A DNA stretch of 64,000 bases from a virus. The notes beneath the pieces are model-generated. The model was not told where the DNA came from and ran no database searches. It saw only the letters and a list, made by a program, of their open reading frames with translations. Where the stretch lies: IMG/VR virus record IMGVR_UViG_3300032298_000575, positions 1 through 64,000 of that record. One strand, given 5' to 3'. The position numbers were made by a program, and so were the translations under genes. Shown one piece after another: positions 1 through 7,576 of the stretch. Position 1 is the first letter of the stretch; each line of letters opens with the position of its first letter.

Positions 1-1
1 A

Positions 2-298
2 CGCGATGTGGCTGGGCGGGCAAACATTTGTCAGACGATGAGCTACGGACTGAGAGACGGGTCTGTCGTGCAACGAACAGCCACCAACCAAGCAAAACAA
101 CGCCAAGGTATGCCGAAGATCGAGCGCCTCGTGAAGCAGGGCCGGCTCATCCCAATCATCGCGAAGTCGGGCGACGACCTGGCCCTCATCGGCTACCGCC
201 GCAAGACGACCAGCCGGAAGGCGGGACAGCGGCCGATCCTGCTACCAACACCCTTTGTATTGAAGAAACCGGAACAGAACACCACGAACAATGACTGA
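2..298 (+). CDS. 5'-truncated protein of unknown function
   Basis: The reading frame is open from the first bases of the window, so the gene probably starts upstream. The first internal start would be GTG at 8. The visible part is basic, with a conserved-looking core (MPKIERLVKQGRLIP) and a polar tail. Its stop overlaps the next start (ATGA at 295), which supports it as part of the replication operon. I do not recognise the family. A competing frame at 28-294 covers the same stretch but does not join the next gene. Confidence 0.5.
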   Translation, partial: RDVAGRANICQTMSYGLRDGSVVQRTATNQAKQRQGMPKIERLVKQGRLIPIIAKSGDDLALIGYRRKTTSRKAGQRPILLPTPFVLKKPEQNTTNND

Positions 299-503
299 AT
301 TCGACAGAGAATACATGCGGGAACGCCGCGAAGATTACTACCGCGATCTGCGGCAAACCCTCGATGACGAGCATCGTCGCGGCCTTAACTCCGACCCATT
401 CTACGGATGGACCCAACGGGAGATCGACAACTACAACGCCTCGCTGAACGCGGATGATCTTAACGATGTGCAAGATCCAGGGGAGCAGGATCAAGATGCC
501 TAA
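291..503 (+). CDS. small acidic hypothetical protein
   Basis: This 70-residue hydrophilic protein is rich in Asp, Glu, Arg and Tyr (repeated RE/DY pairs) and has no membrane segment. It overlaps the gene before it by eight bases and the polymerase start after it by eight bases, so it is translationally linked to the DNA polymerase. No family is recognised. It is not the missing exonuclease domain: none of the Exo motifs is present. Confidence 0.6.
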   Translation: MTEFDREYMRERREDYYRDLRQTLDDEHRRGLNSDPFYGWTQREIDNYNASLNADDLNDVQDPGEQDQDA

Positions 504-1881
504 ATCCCCTTACATGACCAACGACTTCAAAAAGGAAGTCGCCCGCTACGCGCTGCTCGATACCAAAGCGACCTTCATGCTTTGGCAGCAATTCGCCGAA
601 AAGATGCCGGACCGCGAATGGCGGATCTCGGCTATGACCCGCCAGATGGGTATGCGCGGGGTGCCGGTCAATATGGACCGCCTCATCGAGGCGCGGGATA
701 AACTCATCTTGGAGAAGCGCCGTGCCGAAGCCCTGCTTCCGTGGATCGGTGGCGAGTATCCTCCCCTCTCGCTGCAAGCGATCCGCGACCAGTGTGAGAA
801 AGAAGGTATCCGGGCTCCCAAGTCTTTTGCCGAGAAGGATCCCGAAGGCGCGGCATGGGAGGCAGAGTTCGCCGACAAATTTCCTTGGGTGCGGGCGGTC
901 AGGGATTACCGCAAAGCGAATAAACACCTCAACACGGTGACCACAATGATCGCTCGCACCCGCCCCGATGGGCGTATGCCGTATGAGCTTAAATACTTCG
1001 GCGCGACGACCGGACGTGATTCCGGTGGCGGGGGCTGGAACTGTCAGAACATCCCGAAGGGTGAAGTAGCCGGCGTCGATATCCGCAAACTCATCGAGGC
1101 CCCAGAAGGTAAGACGCTCGTCATCTGTGACCTTGCCCAGATCGAAGCACGCTGCCTGCCCTACCTCGCCAAGGATTTTGATCTACTCAAGTTGATCGCC
1201 AGTGGCGTCGACATCTACGAAGCGCACGCTCGTGCGACGATGGGCTACAACGATCCGCGTCCGCTCAAGGAAGTGGATCCAAAGATGCGCTTTCTCGCCA
1301 AGGCCCGCGTCCTGGGTCTCGGCTATGGTTGCGGCCCCGCGAAGTTTGTCGTGGTCGCCAAGATGCTGGCCGGACTCGACATTAGTTTCGAAGAAGCGCA
1401 ACAGATTGTGCAGTCGTATCGCGAGGCCAGTCCGAGGATTGTTGGGCTTTGGAAGATGCTTCAAACTAAACTTCGGGAGTCGACAGATCCAGAAGACAAG
1501 CAGTTAACCATCCCCCTACCCTCTGGCCGTGAACTCGTCTACCGGAAGATCATGCGCCGTGATGGCGGGGGCGGCGAGATCACCGGACTCCTCCCGCGGC
1601 TCGGGAAGATGATGGAGGTCAAATTGTATGGCGGGCTCTTGGCCGAAAACGCAACTCAAGCCTTTGCGAGGGACGTTTTTATGAATCGCTGTATCGCACT
1701 CCACGACGCGGGTTATGAAATTTTGCTAAGAGTCCACGACGAAGTAGTTTTGCTGGTGGACGAATCCGACGCCGAAGCCCATCGCCAAGCCGTCGAGAAG
1801 ATCATGTCGACCCCACCTTCCTGGTGCTCGGACCTCCCCCTCGGAGCCGAAGCCATCATCTCTAAACAGTATACCAAGTAA
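496..1881 (+). CDS. family-A DNA polymerase, exonuclease domain mostly missing
   Basis: This 461-residue protein has the palm and fingers motifs of family-A (Pol I type) replicative phage polymerases. Motif A is VICDLAQIEAR (about 209-219), motif B is RFLAKARVLGLGYG (about 265-278), and motif C is VHDEV (about 413-417). The protein begins at what looks like the last exonuclease motif (Y and D in RYALLDTKATF, about 17-26), so Exo I and Exo II are absent from this chain. I chose ATG 496 over 454 because it sits behind a purine-rich stretch and overlaps the previous stop; the extra N-terminal residues at 454 look non-conserved. It should copy phage DNA together with the primase-helicase that follows ten bases later. 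Proofreading, if any, must come from another gene. Confidence 0.93.
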   Translation: MPKSPYMTNDFKKEVARYALLDTKATFMLWQQFAEKMPDREWRISAMTRQMGMRGVPVNMDRLIEARDKLILEKRRAEALLPWIGGEYPPLSLQAIRDQCEKEGIRAPKSFAEKDPEGAAWEAEFADKFPWVRAVRDYRKANKHLNTVTTMIARTRPDGRMPYELKYFGATTGRDSGGGGWNCQNIPKGEVAGVDIRKLIEAPEGKTLVICDLAQIEARCLPYLAKDFDLLKLIASGVDIYEAHARATMGYNDPRPLKEVDPKMRFLAKARVLGLGYGCGPAKFVVVAKMLAGLDISFEEAQQIVQSYREASPRIVGLWKMLQTKLRESTDPEDKQLTIPLPSGRELVYRKIMRRDGGGGEITGLLPRLGKMMEVKLYGGLLAENATQAFARDVFMNRCIALHDAGYEILLRVHDEVVLLVDESDAEAHRQAVEKIMSTPPSWCSDLPLGAEAIISKQYTK

Positions 1882-1891
1882 TAACCACCTA

Positions 1892-4210
1892 ATGAACCCC
1901 ACACCTGAAGAACTCGGAATTAAACCATGCCCAGCCTCCGGCCAAGGATGCCATAGCTGGATGTATGGCGCAGTGCACGCGCTGGTTGCTAACCAATTCA
2001 GCGATGGTGACATCGACCAGTGGATCACTTACTACCTTGAGCGCCCACCCCAACCCCGCGAGATCGCCGACACGGTCTCCAAAGTCCGCGCCGAGGTCGA
2101 GGGGCTGATCGAGCCCAAGGCCCGTGTCTCGCTCAAGCGGGAGTTCGATGAGGAGAAGCTCAAGGCCCTGACCGCGGAAGGCCCGCTTCCGGTGGAAGAT
2201 TTCCTCCAGTCCTCGCCTGTCGCGGTCGCCGACATCACCGCGTCCGAGTTTCTCCGCCGACTCTACCCAAAGCAGGCGAACATCATTTTCACCGACCAGC
2301 AGTCCCAGGGGAAGCTCGTCTGGAACGAGACGGTGCCCGACCAACTGGTCACCAGCGCCATCGCGAACAATACCGAAGGTGCATGGATCATGGTCAATCC
2401 GGTCAACGGGAAGTTCCTCGCCATTCCGCGGCTCGGTAAGAAGTCGCAACGGGCCGAGGAGAACTTGGTCGCCTACGAATACCTCCTCATCGAATCCGAT
2501 TCGGTCGAGATGGAACTCTGGCTCCGTGTCCTTACCAAGCTCGATCTCCCAATCGTCGCCGTCACTACCTCGGGCTCGAAGTCCGCTCACGCTCTCGTCC
2601 GTGTCAGCCAGAAGAACCGCGAGGGCTACTTGGCTCGCGCTTCCGAGATCGCCGACCTCGTCGTCCCGCTCGGCGCGGACCCCGCGGCCATGTCCGCGGT
2701 TCGCCTGACCCGGGTGCCTGGGTGCGTTCGCAAGGATACGGGCAAAGCTCAGACCTTGATCTACTTCAATCCGGAGGCTGGGCGCGTGAACCCGTCGAAA
2801 TCCACGGGATTAGAATCAAGCGACGAAGTATCAGAAAGTGATACAAACTGTCAGGATTCGACAGATTCCAGCAAACCGTCCACTTCCGCAGAGAAGAGTG
2901 GACAGTATGACGACATATACTACGACGGGAAAACCTTCTTCATGCGAGCGGGCGACGGGATCTGGCGATACGAGATGGTCGCGATGCTGTCCAGCGAACT
3001 CAAATGCCGCAACATCTCCGACCGTGCCCCGAAAGGTGCAGCCATGTCGCCAATGGACCGCGCCAAAGCATTCATCCGCGAACACCGCCGGGTCGATGGT
3101 GCCGGCCCCAGCCTCTACAACCCGAACGAACTTTGGTTCGAGGGGGGCAAGAAATACCTGAACACCGCCAAGAACGTGAAGATTATGCCCGCGGCCGAGA
3201 CCGCAGACGCTTGGGGTGTCGGGTTCCCCCGCTACGCAGCCATCCTCGACAACGTCTTCGCCCACCTCGACTACCGCGACTTCTTCATGGCGTGGCTGAA
3301 ACGCTTCTACGAGTCCGCGGAAAAAGGGAAACTCTGCATGGGGCAAGCGATGATCCTGGTCGGACCCGTCCACTGCTATAAGACCTTCTTCATCGAGCGC
3401 CTGCTCAAGCCTGCGATGGGCGGCTACGCCGACCTTAGTTCCATCGTCTCGGGCGAAGGTAATGGCTTCAACGCCGACCTCTTCCAGTCCCCGCTCGCGA
3501 TCATCGACGACACCAAGGCCGCGGAGAGCGAGGCCCAGACTAACCGCTACTCCTCCGCCATTAAGAAGTTGGTCGCCCACGGCACTCACAAATACCACGA
3601 GAAATACCTGACCCCGATCATGGTCGAATGGCGCGGCCGAGTCGTCATCGCCGCCAACGACGATCCAGTCTCAATCAAAGCGGTCCCCGCTCTCGATATG
3701 TCCAACAAGGACAAGATCATCGCGCTCGCCCTCAAGACCTTCGAGGAAGGGCCGACGGTCGACGATCTCAAGGACGTGGAGATCGAACTGCCGGCCTTCC
3801 TCGCGTGGCTCAAGGCTTGGGATATCCCCGCCAAATATATCGACGCAGCCAACCGCTACTATGTGATGAGCTACATCTCTCCAGAGGTCATGGAGAAGAT
3901 CGCCGCGGCCAGCCCGTCCGCGGAACTCCGCGACACGATCAACGCTTGGTGGGATCGCCGGGATGGCAATGAATGGGAAGGCACCGCGGTCGAACTGCAC
4001 CAGTCGTTCAACGATACCTTCGACAATGCGTCCCTGACCCGGCAATGGACGGTGCGCTCGATTGGCCGGCGGTTGGGTGAACTCCAGAGCCAAGGTGACC
4101 CGAACGTGGAACTCGTCGCGAAACGCTCGGGCAAAGCGAAACTCTACAAATACCGGCTGACCCGTCCGAAGATCGAGCCGGAACCGGAACCAGAGCCGGA
4201 AGCATTTTAA
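1892..4210 (+). CDS. primase-helicase (AEP-like N-terminus, SF3/D5-like ATPase)
   Basis: This 772-residue protein likely combines priming and helicase activities at the fork. The N-terminal part (roughly 150-300) resembles archaeo-eukaryotic primase-like domains, with VVPLGADPAAMSAVRLTRVPG as its most telling run. A low-complexity linker (about 300-335) follows. The C-terminal half carries an atypical Walker A, GPVHCYKT (about 491-498, Tyr where Gly is usual), and a Walker B, AIIDDT (about 536-541), as in virus primase-helicases of the D5/VapE/DUF5906 kind. The C-terminus is an acidic PEPEPEPE tail. It starts ten bases after the polymerase's double stop (TAATAAC). The exact primase class is inferred. 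Confidence 0.85.
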   Translation: MNPTPEELGIKPCPASGQGCHSWMYGAVHALVANQFSDGDIDQWITYYLERPPQPREIADTVSKVRAEVEGLIEPKARVSLKREFDEEKLKALTAEGPLPVEDFLQSSPVAVADITASEFLRRLYPKQANIIFTDQQSQGKLVWNETVPDQLVTSAIANNTEGAWIMVNPVNGKFLAIPRLGKKSQRAEENLVAYEYLLIESDSVEMELWLRVLTKLDLPIVAVTTSGSKSAHALVRVSQKNREGYLARASEIADLVVPLGADPAAMSAVRLTRVPGCVRKDTGKAQTLIYFNPEAGRVNPSKSTGLESSDEVSESDTNCQDSTDSSKPSTSAEKSGQYDDIYYDGKTFFMRAGDGIWRYEMVAMLSSELKCRNISDRAPKGAAMSPMDRAKAFIREHRRVDGAGPSLYNPNELWFEGGKKYLNTAKNVKIMPAAETADAWGVGFPRYAAILDNVFAHLDYRDFFMAWLKRFYESAEKGKLCMGQAMILVGPVHCYKTFFIERLLKPAMGGYADLSSIVSGEGNGFNADLFQSPLAIIDDTKAAESEAQTNRYSSAIKKLVAHGTHKYHEKYLTPIMVEWRGRVVIAANDDPVSIKAVPALDMSNKDKIIALALKTFEEGPTVDDLKDVEIELPAFLAWLKAWDIPAKYIDAANRYYVMSYISPEVMEKIAAASPSAELRDTINAWWDRRDGNEWEGTAVELHQSFNDTFDNASLTRQWTVRSIGRRLGELQSQGDPNVELVAKRSGKAKLYKYRLTRPKIEPEPEPEPEAF

Positions 4211-4214
4211 CTTA

Positions 4215-4309
4215 TGGCGGTGCGGCGTGGATGGACACGCGGCCGGACAACGGAGGGTCACAGAATAACCAATATGTGACGTAGCGGGTATCAAGGCCCG
4301 CCACCGCCA
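4215..4309 (+). ncRNA. candidate structured RNA, cloverleaf-like
   Basis: The gap before the deaminase gene folds by eye into a closed four-way junction. A closing stem of 8 bp (4215-4222 with 4302-4309) encloses three hairpins: 4225-4229/4236-4240, 4257-4262/4275-4280 and 4284-4288/4297-4301. The last hairpin abuts the closing stem exactly, as a T-arm does in a tRNA. It is not a normal tRNA: the middle loop has 12 bases and the T-loop lacks the TTCRA pattern. It could be a degenerate tRNA, a leader RNA acting on the downstream gene, or chance folding of GC-rich DNA. Confidence 0.3.
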
Positions 4310-4319
4310 CCTCAAAACT

Positions 4320-4745
4320 ATGAACGCCAAATGGACCGCGAGGTTTATTAACTTAGCCTCGCACGTTGCCACATGGTCCAAGGACCCCAGTAGCCAGGTC
4401 GGGGCCGTCATCGTCCGGCCAGACCGATCGATCGCCTCGGTTGGCTTCAACGGGTTCCCCCGCGGGGTCGAGGACAAGGCCGACCGATTGGCCGACCGAC
4501 CGACCCGACTCCTCTACACCCTGCACGCGGAGATGAATGCCATCCTCGCGGCCAAGGAGCCCTTGGGAGGGCACTCGATCTTCGTCTACCCATACCAGCC
4601 CTGCGCCCACTGCGCGGCTGCTATAGTCCAAGCAGGCATCAAAGAGGTCTACTGCCCGGAGCACTCGGTCCCCCGATGGGAGGAGAGCTTCTCCGCAGCA
4701 CGCACCATGTTCCATGAAGCGGGCTGCGTGGTCCGGTGGCTCTAG
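4320..4745 (+). CDS. dCMP/cytidine deaminase-like protein
   Basis: This 141-residue zinc deaminase of the dCMP deaminase family would make dUMP from dCMP for dTMP synthesis. The zinc site is complete: HAE at about 69-71 (His ligand and catalytic Glu) and PCAHC at about 94-98 (two Cys ligands). The N-terminal motif DPSSQVGAVIV is typical. No thymidylate synthase is seen in the window. It lies 109 bases after the helicase, behind a possible structured RNA, and has no clear Shine-Dalgarno. The stop overlaps the first inverted repeat of the origin-like block. Confidence 0.92.
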   Translation: MNAKWTARFINLASHVATWSKDPSSQVGAVIVRPDRSIASVGFNGFPRGVEDKADRLADRPTRLLYTLHAEMNAILAAKEPLGGHSIFVYPYQPCAHCAAAIVQAGIKEVYCPEHSVPRWEESFSAARTMFHEAGCVVRWL

Positions 4746-5120
4746 TTCGCTAGAACTACCCAAACGCCTCCTCACCTCCTCGCTGGTCGACGGGACAAGC
4801 TGCACCGGAACATGATACATGGTTCCTATGTGCTTATTTAGGGGGAACTATGATATTAGTTCCACCCTAAGTTCCCTCGCGTAACCCGATGCCCGATAGG
4901 GGCTTATGCGAAAAGGGAACTTAGGAACTCACTTTTCGGGAAAACCCTACCGTCGTGCGCGTCCGCGGGGGACGGATTTCGGGGGTATATAATATATTTT
5001 CTATGAGAAAAAGTATAAGGGTAAGTTCCTCAGTTCCCTTTTGACGTAAGTATACTGTCCATCAGCGAGTTAAGTGTGGGAACTATGGGGGGAACTATTA
5101 GGGGAACTTTGCATAGTTCC
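4743..5120. repeat. iteron-like GGAACT/AGTTCC repeat block, candidate origin or operator array
   Basis: There is no gene from 4746 to 5137. Eleven exact GGAACT or AGTTCC hexamers begin at 4844, 4858, 4870, 4916, 4924, 5024, 5032, 5079, 5091, 5103 and 5115. The last four are exactly 12 bp apart, as are 4858 and 4870. Further inverted pairs lie at 4743-4758 (TAGTTC/GAACTA) and 4807-4826 (GGAAC/GGTTCC). An AT-rich stretch (4984-5020) sits between the two repeat clusters. Regularly phased repeats beside AT-rich DNA are typical of iteron origins or clustered repressor sites. It lies between plus- and minus-strand operons next to the replication genes. Confidence 0.6.
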
Positions 5121-5137
5121 CATCGGGCACCTCGGAG

Positions 5138-5287
5138 TCAGCCCTGCCGGCTGACTATATAGAGCCCGATCTGGGCGAAAGCATATCCGGCCCAGACGAT
5201 CGCCAACGGCCACTTACCGGATAACGCCATCTCAATCGCAACCCAAGCGTAAGCCACGCCGGTCGCCGCGATGAGCCAGCCGGACAT
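5138..5287 (-). CDS. 49-residue membrane protein
   Basis: I place the start at ATG 5287, which overlaps the stop of the preceding gene by one base (TAATG). The longer upstream extension is Arg/Pro-rich shadow sequence. The protein is almost wholly hydrophobic, with two likely membrane helices (about 4-20 and 28-45) separated by a short polar turn. It is last in a three-gene minus-strand operon. Function is unknown; small two-helix phage membrane proteins include holins and superinfection-exclusion proteins, but nothing here decides. Confidence 0.6.
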   Translation of the reverse strand: MSGWLIAATGVAYAWVAIEMALSGKWPLAIVWAGYAFAQIGLYIVSRQG

Positions 5288-5505
5288 TACCAGACCCTCA
5301 GATCGCGCTCTTCGAGGATCTGGGACAACTTCTCCCGCACCTTGTCGAAGATCGCGTATTCCTCGGCCGAGTGGTCGGCGTGCTTGGTCTCGGACCGGAG
5401 GTATTGGAATAGGTCCTCGACTGCCCACTTCCAATCGGACCCCTTTCGGGCGTCGGTCAGGGCCTCGTCGTCTTGGGGTAGGTTGAACTCCAGGGTGGCT
5501 TTCAT
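5287..5505 (-). CDS. small conserved phage protein of unknown function
   Basis: I chose ATG 5505, giving 72 residues. The upstream extension lies in a region used by the neighbouring gene and is not conserved-looking. The start MKATLEFNLP followed by an acidic helix and KVREKLSQILEE is a pattern I recall from small proteins in many phage genomes, without known function. It is soluble and helical, with its stop one base into the downstream membrane-protein gene. Confidence 0.65.
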   Translation of the reverse strand: MKATLEFNLPQDDEALTDARKGSDWKWAVEDLFQYLRSETKHADHSAEEYAIFDKVREKLSQILEERDLRVW

Positions 5506-5509
5506 TTTA

Positions 5510-5902
5510 TTATTTACGCGCCCGAAGCTGAGACCCGACCAGATTCGCCCACTCTTTCTGACGGGCCGTGAGTTTCCCAGCCGACGGGTCTCCTGCAATA
5601 GCCCTGGCGAGGATCGTCTCCTTCAATGCTTCCTCGTTCTCCTCGTATGCGGTTCCCTTGAATTTACTCCTCTGTTCGTCGGTCACATCGAAGTCTGGCT
5701 TGATCTTGTTTTCCCGCATCAAGAGCCGTGCGGCTTCGTTCGTGGCAACGGACTTCTGGGACGCTGGGTCCAAGTCAGAGAAGGGGTTGAGGATGATCCG
5801 GCCGTCTTCAGTGGCCATGCCGGTGGTGTTTAAGTTCTTTTTGAAGAAATCCAATTCCGAGTCGTAGGGAGTTCTGATTTCGTAGCCGAAGATTTTGTCC
5901 AT
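5510..5902 (-). CDS. hypothetical protein, first gene of minus-strand operon
   Basis: This 130-residue soluble protein has mixed charge (GRIILNPFSDLDP about 35-46, basic C-terminus RARK). It ends five bases before the next gene, so the three genes 5138-5902 form one operon. In this strand's sense it lies upstream of the repeat block at 4743-5120. In the upstream leader GTTATTATAG appears, a variant of the GTAATAAC motif found elsewhere in the window. The family is not recognised. Confidence 0.7.
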   Translation of the reverse strand: MDKIFGYEIRTPYDSELDFFKKNLNTTGMATEDGRIILNPFSDLDPASQKSVATNEAARLLMRENKIKPDFDVTDEQRSKFKGTAYEENEEALKETILARAIAGDPSAGKLTARQKEWANLVGSQLRARK

Positions 5903-5983
5903 AGTTTGTGATCGTCTGTGGTTATTATAGCACTTGGCCCGATGTGTGCTTTCTTATGGGCCTATGAAAGGAGGTGAACCCGT

Positions 5984-6121
5984 ATGTATCGATCGAATGA
6001 TCTTGGCCTGGTCTATGGACCCTATGGCGGTCTCGGTTTCTTCGAGCGGTGCGATCGGAAGGCTGTCGTGACTGCTTCCCGGTGGCGTCGTTTCCTGAAG
6101 TGCCTTGCCGCCCTCTTCTAG
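5984..6121 (+). CDS. 45-residue protein with perfect Shine-Dalgarno
   Basis: The start ATG 5984 follows AAAGGAGGTGA (5968-5978), the strongest ribosome binding site in the window and unlike the GAAAGGAA sites of other genes. The product begins MYRSNDLGLVYGPYGGLGFF and ends in a basic-hydrophobic stretch (RWRRFLKCLAALF) that could bind a membrane or form an amphipathic helix. It lies alone on the plus strand between two minus-strand genes. An AGCAC/GTGCT hairpin lies about 20 bases upstream of the ribosome binding site. Function is unknown. Confidence 0.6.
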   Translation: MYRSNDLGLVYGPYGGLGFFERCDRKAVVTASRWRRFLKCLAALF

Positions 6122-6268
6122 CGCATCGAGGGGGTTCCGTCCGACCCGGCTCCCCTTCGAAAAGTTAATAATTCCATTTTGGGCGAAAAAATTTACAGCC
6201 CATGATAATGATAGATATAGGGGCGAGTTGGGGCCTGGCCCTCTACTCTGGTGGGGTGGGTGGTGGTG

Positions 6269-6769
6269 TCACAAGGGTTCGGAATCTTTGTGTCCGACAG
6301 AGTAATCACCATCGATTGTGTCACTTTGTATACTTTGCACCATGTTCCCCGAATCGGTGTAACTCCCTAACAATGCGATGTTTACAACATTCTTGTCCTC
6401 TTGTCTGTCCAGCCCTACAATCTTTCCTGCTATCTCTGTCGCTATCTTTACCTTATCAGCCTTGGCAAGTAACTGATCTTCAGGTAGTTGCTCTGCATAT
6501 CGTGTCATCTTTGATCCGATATTGTGGATGCTCTCTCTGATCGCCTCTCTTCTCTCTGCCCAAATGTCCCTTGCGATTGCCGCGCTTTTCTCTGAAGGGG
6601 AAAGTTTGGATCGATTCAAAATGTCATTCCAACCTTCTCTGCAAGCTCTTGCCCTCAAGGTCTTTACGTTGATTTCAAATCGATCTGCTATCTCCTTTGC
6701 TTGGATGCCTTGGAGGTATAGTCCCCTTATTGCTTGCCAATCTACTGCAAGAGGTCTGTTTGCCATCAT
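6269..6769 (-). CDS. HTH protein, terminase small subunit-like
   Basis: I chose the ATGATG at 6769/6766, giving about 166 residues; the ORF extends to 6823, but that extension looks uninformative. The N-terminus has a helix-turn-helix: DWQAIRGLYLQGIQAKEIAD followed by a TLRARACREGW helix, a pattern usual in phage terminase small subunits and some transposase-like regulators. The rest is helical and charged. The gene is clearly poorer in G+C than its neighbours. It is some 52 kb from the large terminase gene, so the packaging role is an inference and a transcription-factor role is equally possible. Confidence 0.7.
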   Translation of the reverse strand: MMANRPLAVDWQAIRGLYLQGIQAKEIADRFEINVKTLRARACREGWNDILNRSKLSPSEKSAAIARDIWAERREAIRESIHNIGSKMTRYAEQLPEDQLLAKADKVKIATEIAGKIVGLDRQEDKNVVNIALLGSYTDSGNMVQSIQSDTIDGDYSVGHKDSEPL

Positions 6770-6795
6770 TAATAATCGCACAAATCCCCCACAAT

Positions 6796-6810
6796 TAACA
6801 GAGTAAATCG
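6796..6810 (-). promoter_or_regulatory. operator-like 15-mer shared with the integrase upstream region
   Basis: On the minus strand this reads CGATTTACTCTGTTA, identical over 15 bases to 61189-61203 upstream of the integrase. It lies just upstream of the HTH gene at 6769. An exact shared sequence ahead of two likely regulatory genes suggests a common binding site. A chance 15-mer match somewhere in 64 kb is not rare, so the location is what makes it notable. Confidence 0.3.
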
Positions 6811-6873
6811 CGCTGCTGGTCACTTATTAATGAGGCGAGGAACAGTTCCTCATCACCTCATCAACCATAACAA

Positions 6874-6887
6874 GTCCGTAAACGGAC
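6874..6887. repeat. palindrome GTCCGTAAACGGAC (variant copy)
   Basis: This is a copy of the GTCCGTTAACGGAC palindrome family with one central change. It lies 20 bases ahead of the first gene of the accessory block (6907) and could be an operator or RNA hairpin in its leader. Confidence 0.5.
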
Positions 6888-6906
6888 AAAGAAAGAACTA
6901 GAGAAA

Positions 6907-7302
6907 ATGAAAAAGAACACAATGACCATCAGTATCAGCTACAGCGTTGCCAACACGACAGACAGCGTGAATGACGCAATCGCTCGTGAGATTCACGAGA
7001 TCGAAACGCTAACCCAAGCTGCCAAGGCGCAACGCGACAAGCTATGCGCGTTCATCAAGGAGAACCGCGAAGCAATCGACGTTGACGCTGTCACGGCCAC
7101 ACTCAAAGCGAATGGCTACGCGAAGCAACGCATCTCCGAGTTGCTTCTGTCCTACGGCATCCGCCGCAAAGCACAGAAGAAAACGTGCGCGTCCGCCGCG
7201 TTGCAGAAAGAGGTCATGGCCGAGTTGGCTATCCTCCAGAAAAAGCACACCGATAAGAAGAAGCTCAAGGCTCTTCTCATTCGGATGTATCGCGCTTTGT
7301 AA
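6907..7302 (+). CDS. hypothetical helical, C-terminally basic protein
   Basis: This 131-residue protein is first in the rightward accessory block. It has a helical acidic N-terminal half (about 20-60) and a C-terminal half rich in Lys and Ala that could contact DNA or RNA. The region VTATLKANGYAKQRISELLL (about 63-82) has a helix-turn-helix feel but no clear family match. The stop overlaps the next palindrome by one base. A purine-rich GAAAGAACTAGAG precedes the start. Confidence 0.7.
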   Translation: MKKNTMTISISYSVANTTDSVNDAIAREIHEIETLTQAAKAQRDKLCAFIKENREAIDVDAVTATLKANGYAKQRISELLLSYGIRRKAQKKTCASAALQKEVMAELAILQKKHTDKKKLKALLIRMYRAL

Positions 7303-7317
7303 GTCCGTTAACGGACT
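7302..7317. repeat. perfect palindrome AGTCCGTTAACGGACT
   Basis: This 16-bp perfect dyad begins at the stop codon of 6907-7302. It belongs to a family of the same 14-mer core at 7908 and 8984, with a variant at 6874. It can form an intercistronic hairpin or bind a dimeric regulator. There is no T-run, so it is not a classic terminator. Confidence 0.6.
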
Positions 7318-7320
7318 CAC

Positions 7321-7348
7321 TGAACCATGAACCATGAACCAAGAACCA
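7321..7348 (+). repeat. TGAACCA heptamer tandem repeat
   Basis: Three exact TGAACCA units and one variant (AGAACCA) lie head to tail just before and across possible start codons of the next gene. Related shorter runs occur at 17579-17599 and 18486-18499, also in leaders. The 7-bp period places ATGs in different frames. Confidence 0.6.
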
Positions 7349-7554
7349 TGAAAAAAGAAGACATCAGGAAGCTGCACGTTGTGATGACGCATCGTGCCAT
7401 CGACACGCTCACCCGCGAGGAATTGCACGCTGCCAAGTATGGTGGCATGGAGTTCACCCGCCCCGAGCGGACAACTGTGAACCTCATCGAGCGGCCCCGT
7501 GTCGCGCAACCGATGACGTTCAGTCTTGCCAACCTCCTTCCGGTTGGCGTGTAA
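7348..7554 (+). CDS. hypothetical protein
   Basis: I place the start at ATG 7348 (MKKEDIRKLH), after the TGAACCA repeat; ATG 7327 in the same frame would add seven repeat-encoded residues. The product has about 68 residues, with a basic helical start and RTTVNLIERPRVAQPMTF in its second half. It ends with the tandem stop motif GTAATAAC. No family is recognised. Confidence 0.55.
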   Translation: MKKEDIRKLHVVMTHRAIDTLTREELHAAKYGGMEFTRPERTTVNLIERPRVAQPMTFSLANLLPVGV

Positions 7555-7576
7555 TAACCCCGCAAACCCACATACC

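Noticed and set aside
2831-3598. 255-codon minus-strand frame
   Set aside because: Antisense of the primase-helicase with its clear Walker motifs; composition is typical shadow.
5041-5056. TTGACG and TATACT as a sigma-70 promoter
   Set aside because: The boxes are only four bases apart, far from the usual 17.
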